DNA of 64,000 bases from Flavobacteriales bacterium 33_180_T64 (GCA_002162685.1 MAAQ01000022.1:62001-126000); one strand, 5' to 3'; counted from the stretch's first letter, positions 52,436 to 62,169 are shown. The notes: generated by a model from the sequence alone, not told the origin. Made by a program: numbers and translations.

Positions 52436-53824
52436 CTAAATATTTGCGATTGCCTTAATTTCAGAAATAATACGATCAGCAAGATCATCTGCTTCTTGTT
52501 GACTAGGCGCTTCTGTATAAATTCTGATAATTGGTTCTGTATTACTTTTTCTTAAGTGTACCCATGAATTAGAAAAATCAATCTTAACACCATCAATTGT
52601 TGTTAGGTTTTCATCAGCATATTTTTCTTCCATAGCAATTAACAAACCATCAACATCTAATTCGGGAGTTAATTGGATTTTTTTCTTGCTCATATAATAG
52701 TTTGGATACGACGCTCTTAATTCGCTCACCGTCATATTACCTTCAGCTAGTAGACTTAAAAATAAAGCCACTCCTACGAGTGCATCTCTTCCGTAGTGTG
52801 ACTCAGGATAAATAATTCCACCATTACCTTCTCCACCAATAATAGCATTATTTTTTTTCATTAAATTCACAACATTCACTTCACCTACTGCACTAGCTTG
52901 ATATGTTCCTCCATGCTTCTCTGTGATATCACGAAGCGCTCTCGTAGAACTCATATTACTTACTGTATTTCCAGGGGTTTTACTTAGCACATAATCTGCA
53001 CAAGCTACCAAAGTATATTCTTCCCCAAACATCTCTCCTTTTTCATCCATAAATGCTAAACGATCAACATCTGGATCTACTACAATACCGAAATCGGCAT
53101 GTGCATTAACAACAGCTTCAGACAAATCGGTTAAATGTTCTTTTAAAGGCTCTGGGTTATGAGGAAAGTGTCCATTAGGCTCACAATATAATTTAACAGG
53201 ATGTACTCCTAAAGATTCCAACAACATAGGAATAGCAATCCCTCCTGTTGAATTCACGCCATCTACAACCACTTTAAAGTTTGCTTTTTTAATAGCGTCT
53301 TGGTTTACCAAATCCATAGCTAATACTTCATCAATATGTATATCTATGTAAGCATCATTAATTGTGATTTCACCTAAACTATCTACATCTGCAAATGACA
53401 TATCACTTCCTTCTGCAATTTTTAAAATTTTTGCACCTTCTTCCCCATTTAGGAACTCACCTTTAGCATCTAAAAGCTTTAAGGCATTCCATTGTTTTGG
53501 GTTATGACTAGCTGTTAAAATAATTCCTCCATCTGCATGCTCCATAGGAACAGCAATCTCAACAGTTGGTGTTGTTGACAACCCTAAATCAATGACATGT
53601 ATCCCAAGTCCTACCAAAGTATTCATGACTAAGTTTTGAATCATTTCACCCGAAATTCTCGCATCTCTACCTACGACAACTCTATAATTATCTTTGTTAC
53701 GCTGCTGCTTAATCCAAGTTCCATAAGCTGATGCAAACTTTACAGCATCTATTGGTGTTAAATTATCGCCTACGTTTCCTCCAATAGTTCCACGTATTCC
53801 TGAGATTGATTTTATAAGTGTCAT
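52436..53824 (-). CDS. glmM: Phosphoglucosamine mutase
   Basis: A phosphohexomutase of expected size (462 aa). The start reads MTLIKSISGIRGTIGG, with VVGRDARISGE, the phosphoserine loop ILTASHNPKQWNALKLL (Ser near residue 104), the metal-binding FGIVVDPDVDRLAFMDE, the sugar-binding GGEGNGGIIYPESHYGRDAL, and the C-terminal phosphate-binding HLRKSNTEPIIRIYTEAP. GlmM converts glucosamine-6-phosphate to glucosamine-1-phosphate for UDP-GlcNAc, peptidoglycan and LPS. The gene overlaps the acyltransferase stop by 1 nt (TAATG), so the two are translationally coupled. Confidence 0.92.
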   Translation of the reverse strand: MTLIKSISGIRGTIGGNVGDNLTPIDAVKFASAYGTWIKQQRNKDNYRVVVGRDARISGEMIQNLVMNTLVGLGIHVIDLGLSTTPTVEIAVPMEHADGGIILTASHNPKQWNALKLLDAKGEFLNGEEGAKILKIAEGSDMSFADVDSLGEITINDAYIDIHIDEVLAMDLVNQDAIKKANFKVVVDGVNSTGGIAIPMLLESLGVHPVKLYCEPNGHFPHNPEPLKEHLTDLSEAVVNAHADFGIVVDPDVDRLAFMDEKGEMFGEEYTLVACADYVLSKTPGNTVSNMSSTRALRDITEKHGGTYQASAVGEVNVVNLMKKNNAIIGGEGNGGIIYPESHYGRDALVGVALFLSLLAEGNMTVSELRASYPNYYMSKKKIQLTPELDVDGLLIAMEEKYADENLTTIDGVKIDFSNSWVHLRKSNTEPIIRIYTEAPSQQEADDLADRIISEIKAIANI

Positions 53825-54912
53825 TATCTAAATTTTGTTTTCAGTTTTAAAAAATATGTTTCAAAATATTTATAAGACAAATGTGCCATAAATATTGTTC
53901 CTGCAAAAGTCAATATATAAATTAAAAGTATTGTCATTGAATCATTAAAAATTTTCAGTGCTTGAATTTTCAGCATAAAAAACACGACAAAATTTAAAGT
54001 AATAATATGAAACATATAGATGCCATAAGAGATATGACCCAAGTGGGTTAAAAATCTACTCTTAATTGTTATTCCAAAATTATTATGGGCTAATGTATGT
54101 ACGAACAAAGCAAATAAAATCATAGTTGCCAAATTTCTCATCCATAAGACATCAAATCGAAATAAGTTTGTTGCAAAATATAAAATTATTGCAGCTACAA
54201 TTAGTATTGGAATAACAACTGAACGCTTCAAGAACTCTAAACGTTTTTGTGCTTCAAGAATAGCGATTACACCACCAGAAAACAAGAAAAAATAAACAAA
54301 TGCATAGGTTCGTAATGATGTAACTATGTTTAAATGGAACACAATAAAATAGCTAATCGTTAAGACAGATAAAGCTAATAAAATTCTATTTTTCCGAATA
54401 AGGTAAAGCATAGGTGCTATCATTAAATAAAACTGTTCTTCAATACCTATAGACCAAAGCACTTCTAAAATGCCTCCTGGAGCATGAAGTACACCAAAAA
54501 CATTAGGTAAAAAAAATGTCGTTAATAAGAGCCCTTCTCCTAAATTATAATTATTTTCAAAAGGAATATTTAAAACAGGTAAAACCAGCCAGTAAAACAG
54601 AAATCCGAAAACTACAATTAAATAATACAAAGGGAAAATCCTAAGTATTCTCCTCATATAGAAGCGTTTTATCGAAAAGGAATCGCGCTGTTTATATCGG
54701 TAAATTAATCTGATTATTAAGAAACCACTTAATACAAAAAACATATAAACAGCTTCTGTACCTTTACTAAAAATTGGTACGTCTAAAAAATAAGGAAGCC
54801 CTTGATTTCTGCTTAACAACGGAATATGAAAAAACATAACCAGCGAAGCCAACAAAAAACGTAAGGGATCTAAATTTGGTAATCTATCCAATTTTGAATA
54901 TTTAAAACTCAA
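53824..54912 (-). CDS. Acyltransferase 3 family membrane protein (362 aa)
   Basis: About ten membrane segments are visible. The pattern is that of Acyl_transf_3: LDPLRFLLASLVMFFHIP, YMFFVLSGFLIIRLIYRYKQ, FYMRRILRIFPLYYLIVVFG, LEVLWSIGIEEQFYLMIAPM and HLGHISYGIYMFH. These proteins O-acylate surface sugars such as LPS, capsule or peptidoglycan. Acceptor unknown; coupling to glmM (TAATG overlap) fits an envelope-sugar role. It is divergent from acpH with only 19 nt between the two start codons. Confidence 0.9.
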   Translation of the reverse strand: MSFKYSKLDRLPNLDPLRFLLASLVMFFHIPLLSRNQGLPYFLDVPIFSKGTEAVYMFFVLSGFLIIRLIYRYKQRDSFSIKRFYMRRILRIFPLYYLIVVFGFLFYWLVLPVLNIPFENNYNLGEGLLLTTFFLPNVFGVLHAPGGILEVLWSIGIEEQFYLMIAPMLYLIRKNRILLALSVLTISYFIVFHLNIVTSLRTYAFVYFFLFSGGVIAILEAQKRLEFLKRSVVIPILIVAAIILYFATNLFRFDVLWMRNLATMILFALFVHTLAHNNFGITIKSRFLTHLGHISYGIYMFHIITLNFVVFFMLKIQALKIFNDSMTILLIYILTFAGTIFMAHLSYKYFETYFLKLKTKFR

Positions 54913-54931
54913 AAATACATATATTTATCGA

Positions 54932-55540
54932 ATGAATTTCCTAGCCCATATTTATCTTTCTAATAACAATAATCAAATCACCATAGGCAATTTTATTGCA
55001 GATGGCATTAGAGGAAAACGATATAAAAAGTTTCCTGTAGAAATTCAAAAAGGGATCTTATTACACCGGCAAATAGACACCTTTACAGATGCACACCCTA
55101 CAGTAAGACAAAGCACCAAACGCTTACACAAAAACTATGGCCATTACAGTGGCGTGATTGTCGATATTTTATATGATCACTTTCTAGCTAAGAATTGGAG
55201 CACCTATTCTGAGACGCCTCTAACAGATTATATTGATAACTTCTACGACCTACTAGAAGATAATTTTGAAATTCTACCTACGCGTATTCAAAAAATGATG
55301 CCACATATGATTTCTGATAACTGGTTATTAAGTTATGCTAAGATTGAAGGCATTCAAAAGGTTTTAAACGGAATGAATCGTCGCACTCAAAATAAATCTG
55401 GAATGCATACAGCTACAGTAGAACTCCAAGAATTCTATACTGAATTTGAAACCGAATTCACCTCTTTTTTCGAAGAACTTATAGCGTTTTCAGAACAGAC
55501 TTTACAAGACATTGAAATCAAATTTAAAGATGAAAATTAA
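54932..55540 (+). CDS. acpH: ACP phosphodiesterase (AcpH)
   Basis: The whole protein (202 aa) matches AcpH: MNFLAHIYLSNNNNQITIGN FIADGIRGKRYKKFP, KGILLHRQIDTFTDAHP, SGVIVDILYDHFLAKNW, MSDNWLLSYA-like MISDNWLLSYAKIEGIQ and NRRTQNKSGMHTA. It removes the phosphopantetheine arm from acyl carrier protein. A TATATTTA box ends about 6 nt before the ATG, so the message may be nearly leaderless. It overlaps the next gene's start by 11 nt. Confidence 0.92.
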   Translation: MNFLAHIYLSNNNNQITIGNFIADGIRGKRYKKFPVEIQKGILLHRQIDTFTDAHPTVRQSTKRLHKNYGHYSGVIVDILYDHFLAKNWSTYSETPLTDYIDNFYDLLEDNFEILPTRIQKMMPHMISDNWLLSYAKIEGIQKVLNGMNRRTQNKSGMHTATVELQEFYTEFETEFTSFFEELIAFSEQTLQDIEIKFKDEN

Positions 55541-57248
55541 ACTTACAATCATACTAATTAGTCTTATTGCTTGCTCATGCAAAACAGAGCCATTACAAAA
55601 ACGTGGTGTCACCACTCAAAATGCAATGGTTATTTCAGCACGTAAAGAAGCCTCAAAAATTGGAAGTGATATTTTAGAAAAAGGAGGCAATGCTTTTGAT
55701 GCTATGTTCGCTACAGAAATGGCACTTGCCGTTACCTATCCTTATGCTGGGAATTTAGGAGGTGGTGGTTTTATGGTATATCGTCTTAATAGTGGAGAAA
55801 CTGGAGCTCTAGACTATCGTGAAAAAGCACCTTTAGCCGCATACAAAGACATGTATCTGGACTCTCTCGGAAATGTGATTAAAAACAAAAGCACTGTTGG
55901 TGCTTACGCTGTTGGTATCCCTGGAACTATTGCTGGAATTTTTGCTGCTCACAAAAAATTTGGAAGCCTGCCAATAGAAACCTTATTAAAACCTGTAATA
56001 GAATTAGCAGAAACCGGATTTATAATCACCGAAAAACAACACAAACGTTTTGGTAAATACGACAGTATTATTACTGCTGTTAATGGAAAACAAACGCTAA
56101 TTAATAAAGATGTAGCCGCAAACTCGACATTTAAAAATTTAGCTTTAGCCGAAACTTTGAAGCGCATTTCAAAACATGGCCGTGATGAATTTTATACGGG
56201 TCAAACAGCAACACAACTCGTTCAATTTCTCAATCAACATGGTGGAGTTATTACAACTGAAGATTTAGCACTTTATCAAGCCCAATGGAGAAAACCTATA
56301 ACATTTAAGTATGATAATCTAAATATCATTTCAATGTCACCTCCTTCTTCGGGAGGTTTGTGTTTAGCGCAAATAATGAAAATGATTGAACCTTACCATA
56401 TAAGTCAATATAGTCAAAACGCTATAGAAAGCATTCAAGTACTCGTTGAAGCCGAAAAACAAGCCTACGCAGATCGCAGTTACTATTTAGGTGATCCCGA
56501 CTTTGTAAATATTCCTATTGAAGATTTACTCGATGATACATATCTTAAAAAGAGAATGCAACATTTCTCATTTGATATAGCAACACCTTCCGATTCTATT
56601 TCTTACGGAAACATTCCAAATTATACCATGGAAATCTCTGAACGTATTCAATACCAAGAACACGAAGAAACGACACACTACTCTATTGTTGATCAATTTG
56701 GAAATGCTATAGCAGTTACTACAACCCTAAACGGTGCTTATGGTTCTAAACTTTATGCCGATAACTTAGGCTTTTTCTTAAATAATGAAATGGACGATTT
56801 TAGCAGTAAACCAGGTGTTCCAAATGTTTATGGGCTTATAGGAGGAAAAGCAAATGCTATTGCACCACAAAAACGTATGCTAAGCGCCATGACACCTACT
56901 ATTGTAGAAAAAGACGGTAAGCTTTTTATGGTTGTAGGAACTCCAGGTGGTTCAACCATTATAACTTCTGTATTACAAACCATTTTAAACGTACATGAAT
57001 TTGAAATGACCATGCAAGAAGCTGTTGATGCTCCTCGTTTTCATCACCAATGGTTGCCTGAAGAAATTAGAATAGAACCCAAGCGTTTTAATAAAACACT
57101 ATTAGAACAACTAAAAGCAAAAGGCTATACCATTAATGAAGAACGTACCCCTGTAATTGGAAAAGTAGATGCTATACTTGTTTTAGATGATGGAACGCTT
57201 GAAGGTGGAGCCGATTATCGTGGTGATGATACAGGTATTGGATTTTGA
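55530..57248 (+). CDS. ggt: Gamma-glutamyltransferase lipoprotein (572 aa)
   Basis: I choose the ATG at 55530 rather than one 18 nt upstream: it begins a compact signal peptide with a lipobox (MKIKLTIILISLIACSCK). The catalytic features are clear: AVTYPYAGNLGGGGFMVYR, the autoprocessing/nucleophile Thr in HEETTHYSIVDQFGNAIAVT (first of TTHYS, near residue 381), and GTPGGSTIITSVLQTILN. The family cleaves the gamma-glutamyl bond of glutathione and similar peptides in the periplasm or on the surface, after self-cleavage into two subunits. The overlap with acpH suggests one transcript. Confidence 0.93.
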   Translation: MKIKLTIILISLIACSCKTEPLQKRGVTTQNAMVISARKEASKIGSDILEKGGNAFDAMFATEMALAVTYPYAGNLGGGGFMVYRLNSGETGALDYREKAPLAAYKDMYLDSLGNVIKNKSTVGAYAVGIPGTIAGIFAAHKKFGSLPIETLLKPVIELAETGFIITEKQHKRFGKYDSIITAVNGKQTLINKDVAANSTFKNLALAETLKRISKHGRDEFYTGQTATQLVQFLNQHGGVITTEDLALYQAQWRKPITFKYDNLNIISMSPPSSGGLCLAQIMKMIEPYHISQYSQNAIESIQVLVEAEKQAYADRSYYLGDPDFVNIPIEDLLDDTYLKKRMQHFSFDIATPSDSISYGNIPNYTMEISERIQYQEHEETTHYSIVDQFGNAIAVTTTLNGAYGSKLYADNLGFFLNNEMDDFSSKPGVPNVYGLIGGKANAIAPQKRMLSAMTPTIVEKDGKLFMVVGTPGGSTIITSVLQTILNVHEFEMTMQEAVDAPRFHHQWLPEEIRIEPKRFNKTLLEQLKAKGYTINEERTPVIGKVDAILVLDDGTLEGGADYRGDDTGIGF

Positions 57249-57371
57249 AATAATAAACACATTAAAAAATAAATCATTAAACCCCGAAGATTATTTAGTT
57301 CAAAAAACCTACGCAACCTTTTTGTTTTTTTTAGACTATAGTATAGAACTTAATATTAAACAAAAAATCTT

Positions 57372-57794
57372 ATGAAAAACCACAGCTTCTATTTTATTCT
57401 ACTAGTAATATTTACGCTTACAATAGCTTGTTCAAATGAGGAAGATGACATTTTTATAATTGAAAATTCTAAAAATGCTACTGATTGTGAGCTTACAATA
57501 CTACCAACAACTCTAGTCGCAATATGCATGAATGGTTCTGATTTTGCCTTTCCAAACGAAACATTGACTTACGCTAGTAAATTTGCATCAACCAATTGTG
57601 ACTATTTATGGACTGTTGAGTCTGGAGACATAGAAATTTTGAATGTAGAAAACAGTATAGTAAACAGTTTTACAAAATCTATAGCTACTATTCGATTTGG
57701 TTCAGATTTCTCAGGAGGCGTTATTTCGGTAAAAGCGGAAGACACTCTTAGTGAAGGTATTATTGAATATACTATTGAATTAGAAATTCAATAA
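57372..57794 (+). CDS. Small PKD-like lipoprotein (140 aa)
   Basis: The signal peptide with lipobox is LVIFTLTIACSNEED. The rest (about 110 residues) resembles a PKD or Ig-like beta-sandwich: ETLTYASKFASTNCDYLWTV, GDIEILNVENSIVNSF, IATIRFGSDFSGGVISVKAE. Two Cys pairs could form disulfides. No catalytic site. It lies 124 nt after the gamma-glutamyltransferase gene and may be transcribed with it. Function unknown. Confidence 0.7.
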   Translation: MKNHSFYFILLVIFTLTIACSNEEDDIFIIENSKNATDCELTILPTTLVAICMNGSDFAFPNETLTYASKFASTNCDYLWTVESGDIEILNVENSIVNSFTKSIATIRFGSDFSGGVISVKAEDTLSEGIIEYTIELEIQ

Positions 57795-57883
57795 TATAAC
57801 TAGGTCTAAGGCCTATTTTAGTTAAACGCTTATAGTTCCTCAATACTGCTTTTAGGTGAGCATATAAGTCTAACTTTCTGTAC

Positions 57884-57914
57884 TTGATGTAGAATCTATA
57901 ATTACGTACATTTG
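57884..57914 (+). promoter_or_regulatory. Bacteroidota promoter TTG-N20-TACATTTG
   Basis: TTG at 57884-57886, 20 nt, TACATTTG at 57907-57914 (perfect TAnnTTTG). It places transcription start after 57912 and so supports the ATG at 57930, not the TTG at 57912, as the start of the following gene. Confidence 0.8.
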
Positions 57915-57929
57915 AAAAAACTTCTAAGA

Positions 57930-58655
57930 ATGCCAAAACCTAAAAAGATTTTAAAAATTATTGGAGGGGTTATCGTTTTTTTCACACTTCCTTCTCTTCT
58001 ATTTTTTACTTATTTATATTTAAAATATAACGAAGACTTACCTACAGGTATACAAAATCAAGCTGCAGATCAACTTGCTACTAGAATGCTCGATGTTTTG
58101 GATTACGAGGCCTACAAAACTACAGATTACATCGAGTTTACATTTAAAAAACGTCACCACTACAAATGGTCAAAATCTGAAAACACATGCCAAGTTTACT
58201 GGAAAAACATAAGAGTAAATTTAGATATAGCTAACCATGATAATTCGCAAGTATTTATCTCAGATAAACTATACAACGCAGAAGATGCTCATGAATACAT
58301 CCATAAAGCAACATTTTATTTTAATAATGACACCTTTTGGCTAGTAGCACCTTATAAAGTATTTGATCCAGGTGTAGAACGTAGACTTATAAAAACCTCA
58401 AATAATAAAAATGCTCTTTTAGTGACTTATACTAATGGAGGTTCTACTCCTGGAGATTCGTATCTCTGGCATTTTGATGCTACCGGAAGCCCTATAAGTT
58501 ATCAAATGTGGGTTGACATTTTACCTATTGATGGACTTAAAGCATCTTGGAGTGATTGGACAACTACAGAAACAGGTGCACAATTACCAACGTTTCATAA
58601 ACTAATGTTTTTAGGATTAGAAATTGATGATATAAAAGTTATTAAAAAAGAGTAA
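57930..58655 (+). CDS. Membrane-anchored protein of unknown function (241 aa)
   Basis: The start at 57930 is supported by the promoter just upstream. A basic N-terminus and one transmembrane helix (GGVIVFFTLPSLLFFTYLYL) anchor a soluble domain outside the cytoplasm. That domain has TDYIEFTFKKRHHYKWSKSE, CQVYWKNIRVNLDIANHD, HEYIHKATFYFNNDTFWLVA, and TYTNGGSTPGDSYLWHFDAT; it looks like a beta-sandwich, with some conserved Trp/Tyr. I recognise no named family. No operon partner; the next gene starts 143 nt later. Confidence 0.75.
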   Translation: MPKPKKILKIIGGVIVFFTLPSLLFFTYLYLKYNEDLPTGIQNQAADQLATRMLDVLDYEAYKTTDYIEFTFKKRHHYKWSKSENTCQVYWKNIRVNLDIANHDNSQVFISDKLYNAEDAHEYIHKATFYFNNDTFWLVAPYKVFDPGVERRLIKTSNNKNALLVTYTNGGSTPGDSYLWHFDATGSPISYQMWVDILPIDGLKASWSDWTTTETGAQLPTFHKLMFLGLEIDDIKVIKKE

Positions 58656-58798
58656 ACACTATTAACAATTACACGTCAAATAGTTACTGTTTAAAACTTA
58701 TAGTTATCACTAATGTAGGGATCAAAAAAAAATAGTCACTTAAGTATATTTCTTAATTTTAGCGTTTTATTTTAATTAATTATATAACCTTAACAATT

Positions 58799-61627
58799 AT
58801 GAAAAGAATTACTTTTTTACTTTTTGCCCTACTTTCTTTTTCATTTGGATTTTCCCAAACTTTCACAGATTCGGGTGGTCCTTATGACATTCAAGGATCT
58901 TCAGCAACTTGTGGTACAGCTAATGCTCTAGACTTACCGCTTACTGTTTCTGGTGTTGGTGTTCTTGGAACGACCAATAGTATTGAAAGTGTAACAATGA
59001 ATATTACACATTCCTTTGTTGCCGATCTTGAATTTAGTTTAGTAGATCCAACTGGAACTGTAACAATTATTTTAATGATGGACAATGGTGCTGGTGGTGA
59101 TAATCTTACCAATACTGTTTTTAGTGATTTTGGTGTTACAAGTATTTCAGATGTTGCTGCTGGAGATGCTCCTTTCACAGGAACTTATAGTCCTATTGAA
59201 GCATTAGCAGCTTTTAATACCGCTGGAATTAATGCCGATGGTGATTGGAGATTACTGCTTTGTGATGATGCTGGTGGTGATACAGGGATGGTTGACGATT
59301 GGTCAATTACTTTTGGACCTACGCCTAATTGCCCTAATCCAAATGGATTAACAGCTAATAATGTTGGTGGTTTTTCAGCTGATTTAAGTTGGAATGCTGG
59401 CGGTTCTGAATCTTTATGGAATATAGAATTGATAGATATAACTGCTGGTGGAACTCAAACAATGGCAGCGACAAGCACTGGAGTTACTAACCCATTTGCT
59501 CAAACAGGATTAACACCATCTAACGATTATGAATACTATGTACAGGCAGACTGTGTTGGTAACGGTACTTCAATTTGGATAGGCCCTTTTGCCTTTTCAA
59601 CAACTGTTGCTTGTCCTGATCCTACAGTGCTAAGTGCATCAAACATAACAGCTAATTCGGCCGATTTATCTTGGATTGGTGGATCAGAAATACTGTGGAA
59701 TATAGAACTCGTAGATTTAACTGCTGGTGGAACACAAACGATGACAGCTACAGCTACAGGAGTTGGAAACCCGTATAACCAAACTGGCTTAGTTCAAAAT
59801 AATGCTTATGAATTTTATGCTCAAGCAGACTGTAATCCTAATGGAAATTCAAATTGGGTTGGACCATTTGCATTTACGACTGCATGCGATGCAATAGCTG
59901 CACCATATTCAGAAAACTTTGAAACCTTTACAGTTTCTGCAGCCGATTTTACTAGTGAAAATTGTTGGTCAGGAAATGTTAGTGGAGATGGTTACAATTG
60001 GGAAGTGGCTGCTACTACAGATACATCATCAGGCGGGACAGGGCCAGGAGCTGGTGTTAGTAATGGAAACTATCTATTTACAGAAGCTACAGGTCCAGGA
60101 ACAGCTGCAGTTACTGAGTTATTTTCCCCTATTGTTGATTTATCAACTTTAACAGTGCCTTCTTTGTCATTTGATTACCACATGTTTGGTGACGATATGG
60201 GAACTTTAGACATATTAGTTAATGGAAACTTAGAGTTTACTTTAACTGGACAACAACAACTTGAAGATGATGCTTTTCTTACTACAACTATAGACTTAGC
60301 GGCATATGCAGGTACAACCGTTCAAGTAACTTTTAGAGGAACAAGAGGTGCTGGTTTTGAAAGCGATATGGCTATCGATACCGTTATCTTTGACGAAGCT
60401 CCAACTTGTTTTGCTCCAACTAATCTTACAGCAACAACTATTACAGATACTACTGCAAATTTAGGTTGGACTATAGCCGGTAGTGAAATGTTATGGAATA
60501 TTGAAATCGTAGATATCACTGCTGGTGGAACTCAAACGATGACAGCTACAGCTACTGGAGTTACTAATCCTCATGCTGCTTCTAGTTTAACTCAAAATAA
60601 TGATTATGAATTTTATGTACAAGCAGATTGTGGTGGTGATGGAACTTCTACATGGGTTGGACCATTTGCATTTTCAACACTTGAGACATGCCCAACTCCA
60701 AGCACTTTAACTGTGGATAACATTACGGATAGTACTACTGATTTAGGATGGACCGAAAATGGAGGTGCTATGTCTTGGAATATTGAAATTGTTGATATTA
60801 CTGCAGGAGGCACTCAAACAATGATAGCTACAGCTACTGGTGTTACAAATCCATATACTGCTACTAGCTTAACATCTGAAAATGCATACGAATTTTATGT
60901 ACAAGCAGATTGTGGTGGTGATGTATCGCTTTGGGCTGGACCATTTGCATTCAATACAACACCTTTACCTCCTAGTTGTGGTGGTGTTTATGTAGATTCA
61001 GGAGGAGCTTCAGGAGGCTATTCTGCAAGTGAAGCTACAACAACGACAATAACTCCAGATCTCGCAGGAGATGCTGTTACAATTACATTTACATATGTTG
61101 ATTTAGAATCAGCAACAGGAACAGGAGTACAAGACGGTTGTTATGATTTCTTAACGATTTATAATGGACCAGATACTGCTTCACCTGTTTTAGCGATGAC
61201 GCTTTGTGGCGAGGAAAGTGGTGATGGAGGTGTTTCTGGTACAGCAACTAGTATTCTTAGTATTGGTGATGCTTTTACCTCAACACATCCTTCTGGAGCT
61301 TTAACAATAGTATTCAGTTCTGATAGTTCTGTTCAAGAAACAGGTTGGTCTGCAGATGTAACTTGTGCAACATTATCTACTGAAGAAGTAACTATTAATA
61401 ACTTGTTTAGTTACTATCCAAACCCTGTTAATAATGTACTATCATTACGCGCTCAAAATGATATTTCTAGTGTAACTATCTTAAATACATTAGGACAAGT
61501 CGTTTACAGAAATACACCAAATACAATAGACAACGACATCGATATGTCTAACTTACAATCTGGTGCATATTTTGTGCAAGTAACTATAGGTAATGCTACT
61601 AAAACGGTTAGAATTATTAAGAATTAA
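58799..61627 (+). CDS. T9SS-sorted protein with P-domain, four FnIII-like repeats and CUB (942 aa)
   Basis: After the signal peptide (MKRITFLLFALLSFSFGFSQ), residues 25-175 form a proprotein-convertase P-domain (SVTMNITHSFVADLEFSLVD, NTAGINADGDWRLLLCDDAG). Four FnIII-like units follow, two before and two after a jelly-roll/MAM-like region (about 365-540); each holds WNIE(L/I)(I/V)D(I/L)TAGGTQTM and ends NxYEFYxQADC...GPFAF. A CUB-like domain is at about 735-860 (CYDFLTIYNGPDTASPVLAM, TIVFSSDSSVQETGW). The last ~75 residues are a T9SS type A sorting domain (LFSYYPNPVNNVLSL ... GAYFVQVTIGNATK). Probably a large extracellular adhesin-like or binding protein. A strong terminator follows. Confidence 0.9.
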   Translation: MKRITFLLFALLSFSFGFSQTFTDSGGPYDIQGSSATCGTANALDLPLTVSGVGVLGTTNSIESVTMNITHSFVADLEFSLVDPTGTVTIILMMDNGAGGDNLTNTVFSDFGVTSISDVAAGDAPFTGTYSPIEALAAFNTAGINADGDWRLLLCDDAGGDTGMVDDWSITFGPTPNCPNPNGLTANNVGGFSADLSWNAGGSESLWNIELIDITAGGTQTMAATSTGVTNPFAQTGLTPSNDYEYYVQADCVGNGTSIWIGPFAFSTTVACPDPTVLSASNITANSADLSWIGGSEILWNIELVDLTAGGTQTMTATATGVGNPYNQTGLVQNNAYEFYAQADCNPNGNSNWVGPFAFTTACDAIAAPYSENFETFTVSAADFTSENCWSGNVSGDGYNWEVAATTDTSSGGTGPGAGVSNGNYLFTEATGPGTAAVTELFSPIVDLSTLTVPSLSFDYHMFGDDMGTLDILVNGNLEFTLTGQQQLEDDAFLTTTIDLAAYAGTTVQVTFRGTRGAGFESDMAIDTVIFDEAPTCFAPTNLTATTITDTTANLGWTIAGSEMLWNIEIVDITAGGTQTMTATATGVTNPHAASSLTQNNDYEFYVQADCGGDGTSTWVGPFAFSTLETCPTPSTLTVDNITDSTTDLGWTENGGAMSWNIEIVDITAGGTQTMIATATGVTNPYTATSLTSENAYEFYVQADCGGDVSLWAGPFAFNTTPLPPSCGGVYVDSGGASGGYSASEATTTTITPDLAGDAVTITFTYVDLESATGTGVQDGCYDFLTIYNGPDTASPVLAMTLCGEESGDGGVSGTATSILSIGDAFTSTHPSGALTIVFSSDSSVQETGWSADVTCATLSTEEVTINNLFSYYPNPVNNVLSLRAQNDISSVTILNTLGQVVYRNTPNTIDNDIDMSNLQSGAYFVQVTIGNATKTVRIIKN
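59336..60965 (+). repeat. Four DNA-level FnIII repeats
   Basis: Four units of about 270 bp share ACTGCTGGTGGAACTCAAAC-type cores at about 59441, 59721, 60519 and 60800. The high nucleotide similarity suggests recent duplication or gene conversion within the gene. A MAM/jelly-roll-like insert separates units 2 and 3. Confidence 0.8.
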
Positions 61628-61653
61628 TGCATTAATATTAATTTTTACTTCAT

Positions 61654-61686
61654 AAAAAGCCTTTCTAGAAATAGAAAGGCTTTTTT
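61654..61686 (+). terminator. Strong terminator after the T9SS FnIII gene
   Basis: AAAAAGCCTTTCTA and TAGAAAGGCTTTTT pair perfectly over 14 bp around a GAAA tetraloop, followed by T residues. Confidence 0.9.
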
Positions 61687-61823
61687 ATGTTACAATCAGT
61701 CTTTAATTATAAAATTGCATCAACTAAAGACAATCAATTATTAGTTGCTCTTTTGCCCCGTAAATTGTTGCGATTTCAGTCTAAATAAGACATTAAATGT
61801 TGTTAAGCTTAACAAATACTTAA

Positions 61824-62066
61824 TTAGAAGAGTCTTTAATACAATATCCCAATCCAACTAAAAACACATTTAGTATTGTTACACAACATCTAACTTTAGA
61901 AGAATTAAGCATTTATGATATGCTGGGACGTTTAATTAAAAAAAATGATTTACGACAAGAAACAGAAATTATTACAGTAGATATTTCAGATTTAAATACC
62001 GCCTCTTACCTTTTAGAAATCACAAGTAATCATGGGAAAATTGTAAAGCAATTGATTAAAGAATAA
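61824..62066 (+). pseudogene. Orphan T9SS type A sorting domain without a body
   Basis: The plus strand reads LEESLIQYPNPTKNTFSIVT, then QHLTLEELSIYDMLGRLIKK and DISDLNTASYLLEITSNHGK IVKQLIKE before TAA. This is a complete T9SS C-terminal domain (YPNP...DMLGR...YLLEI...KxVKQL), but there is no start codon and a stop lies directly before it. It has its own terminator at 62088-62119, so it is the tail of a gene whose front part was lost. Confidence 0.85.
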
Positions 62067-62087
62067 AGACTTCATTTTCAAAAACCT

Positions 62088-62122
62088 AAAGACTCCAATA
62101 GAACATTATTGGAGTCTTTTTT
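62088..62122 (+). terminator. Terminator after the orphan T9SS domain
   Basis: AAAGACTCCAATA and TATTGGAGTCTTT form a 13-bp perfect stem with a 6-nt loop, followed by TTTTTT. It still marks the end of the lost gene. Confidence 0.85.
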
Positions 62123-62169
62123 CTAATAGACCTACGCTACTAAGTTTCCTTTTTTTATTGCAGAATTTG

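Noticed and set aside
57187-57375. A 62-residue frame overlapping the end of the gamma-glutamyltransferase gene
   Set aside because: Mostly out-of-frame coding sequence of that gene followed by AT-rich filler; no start signal.
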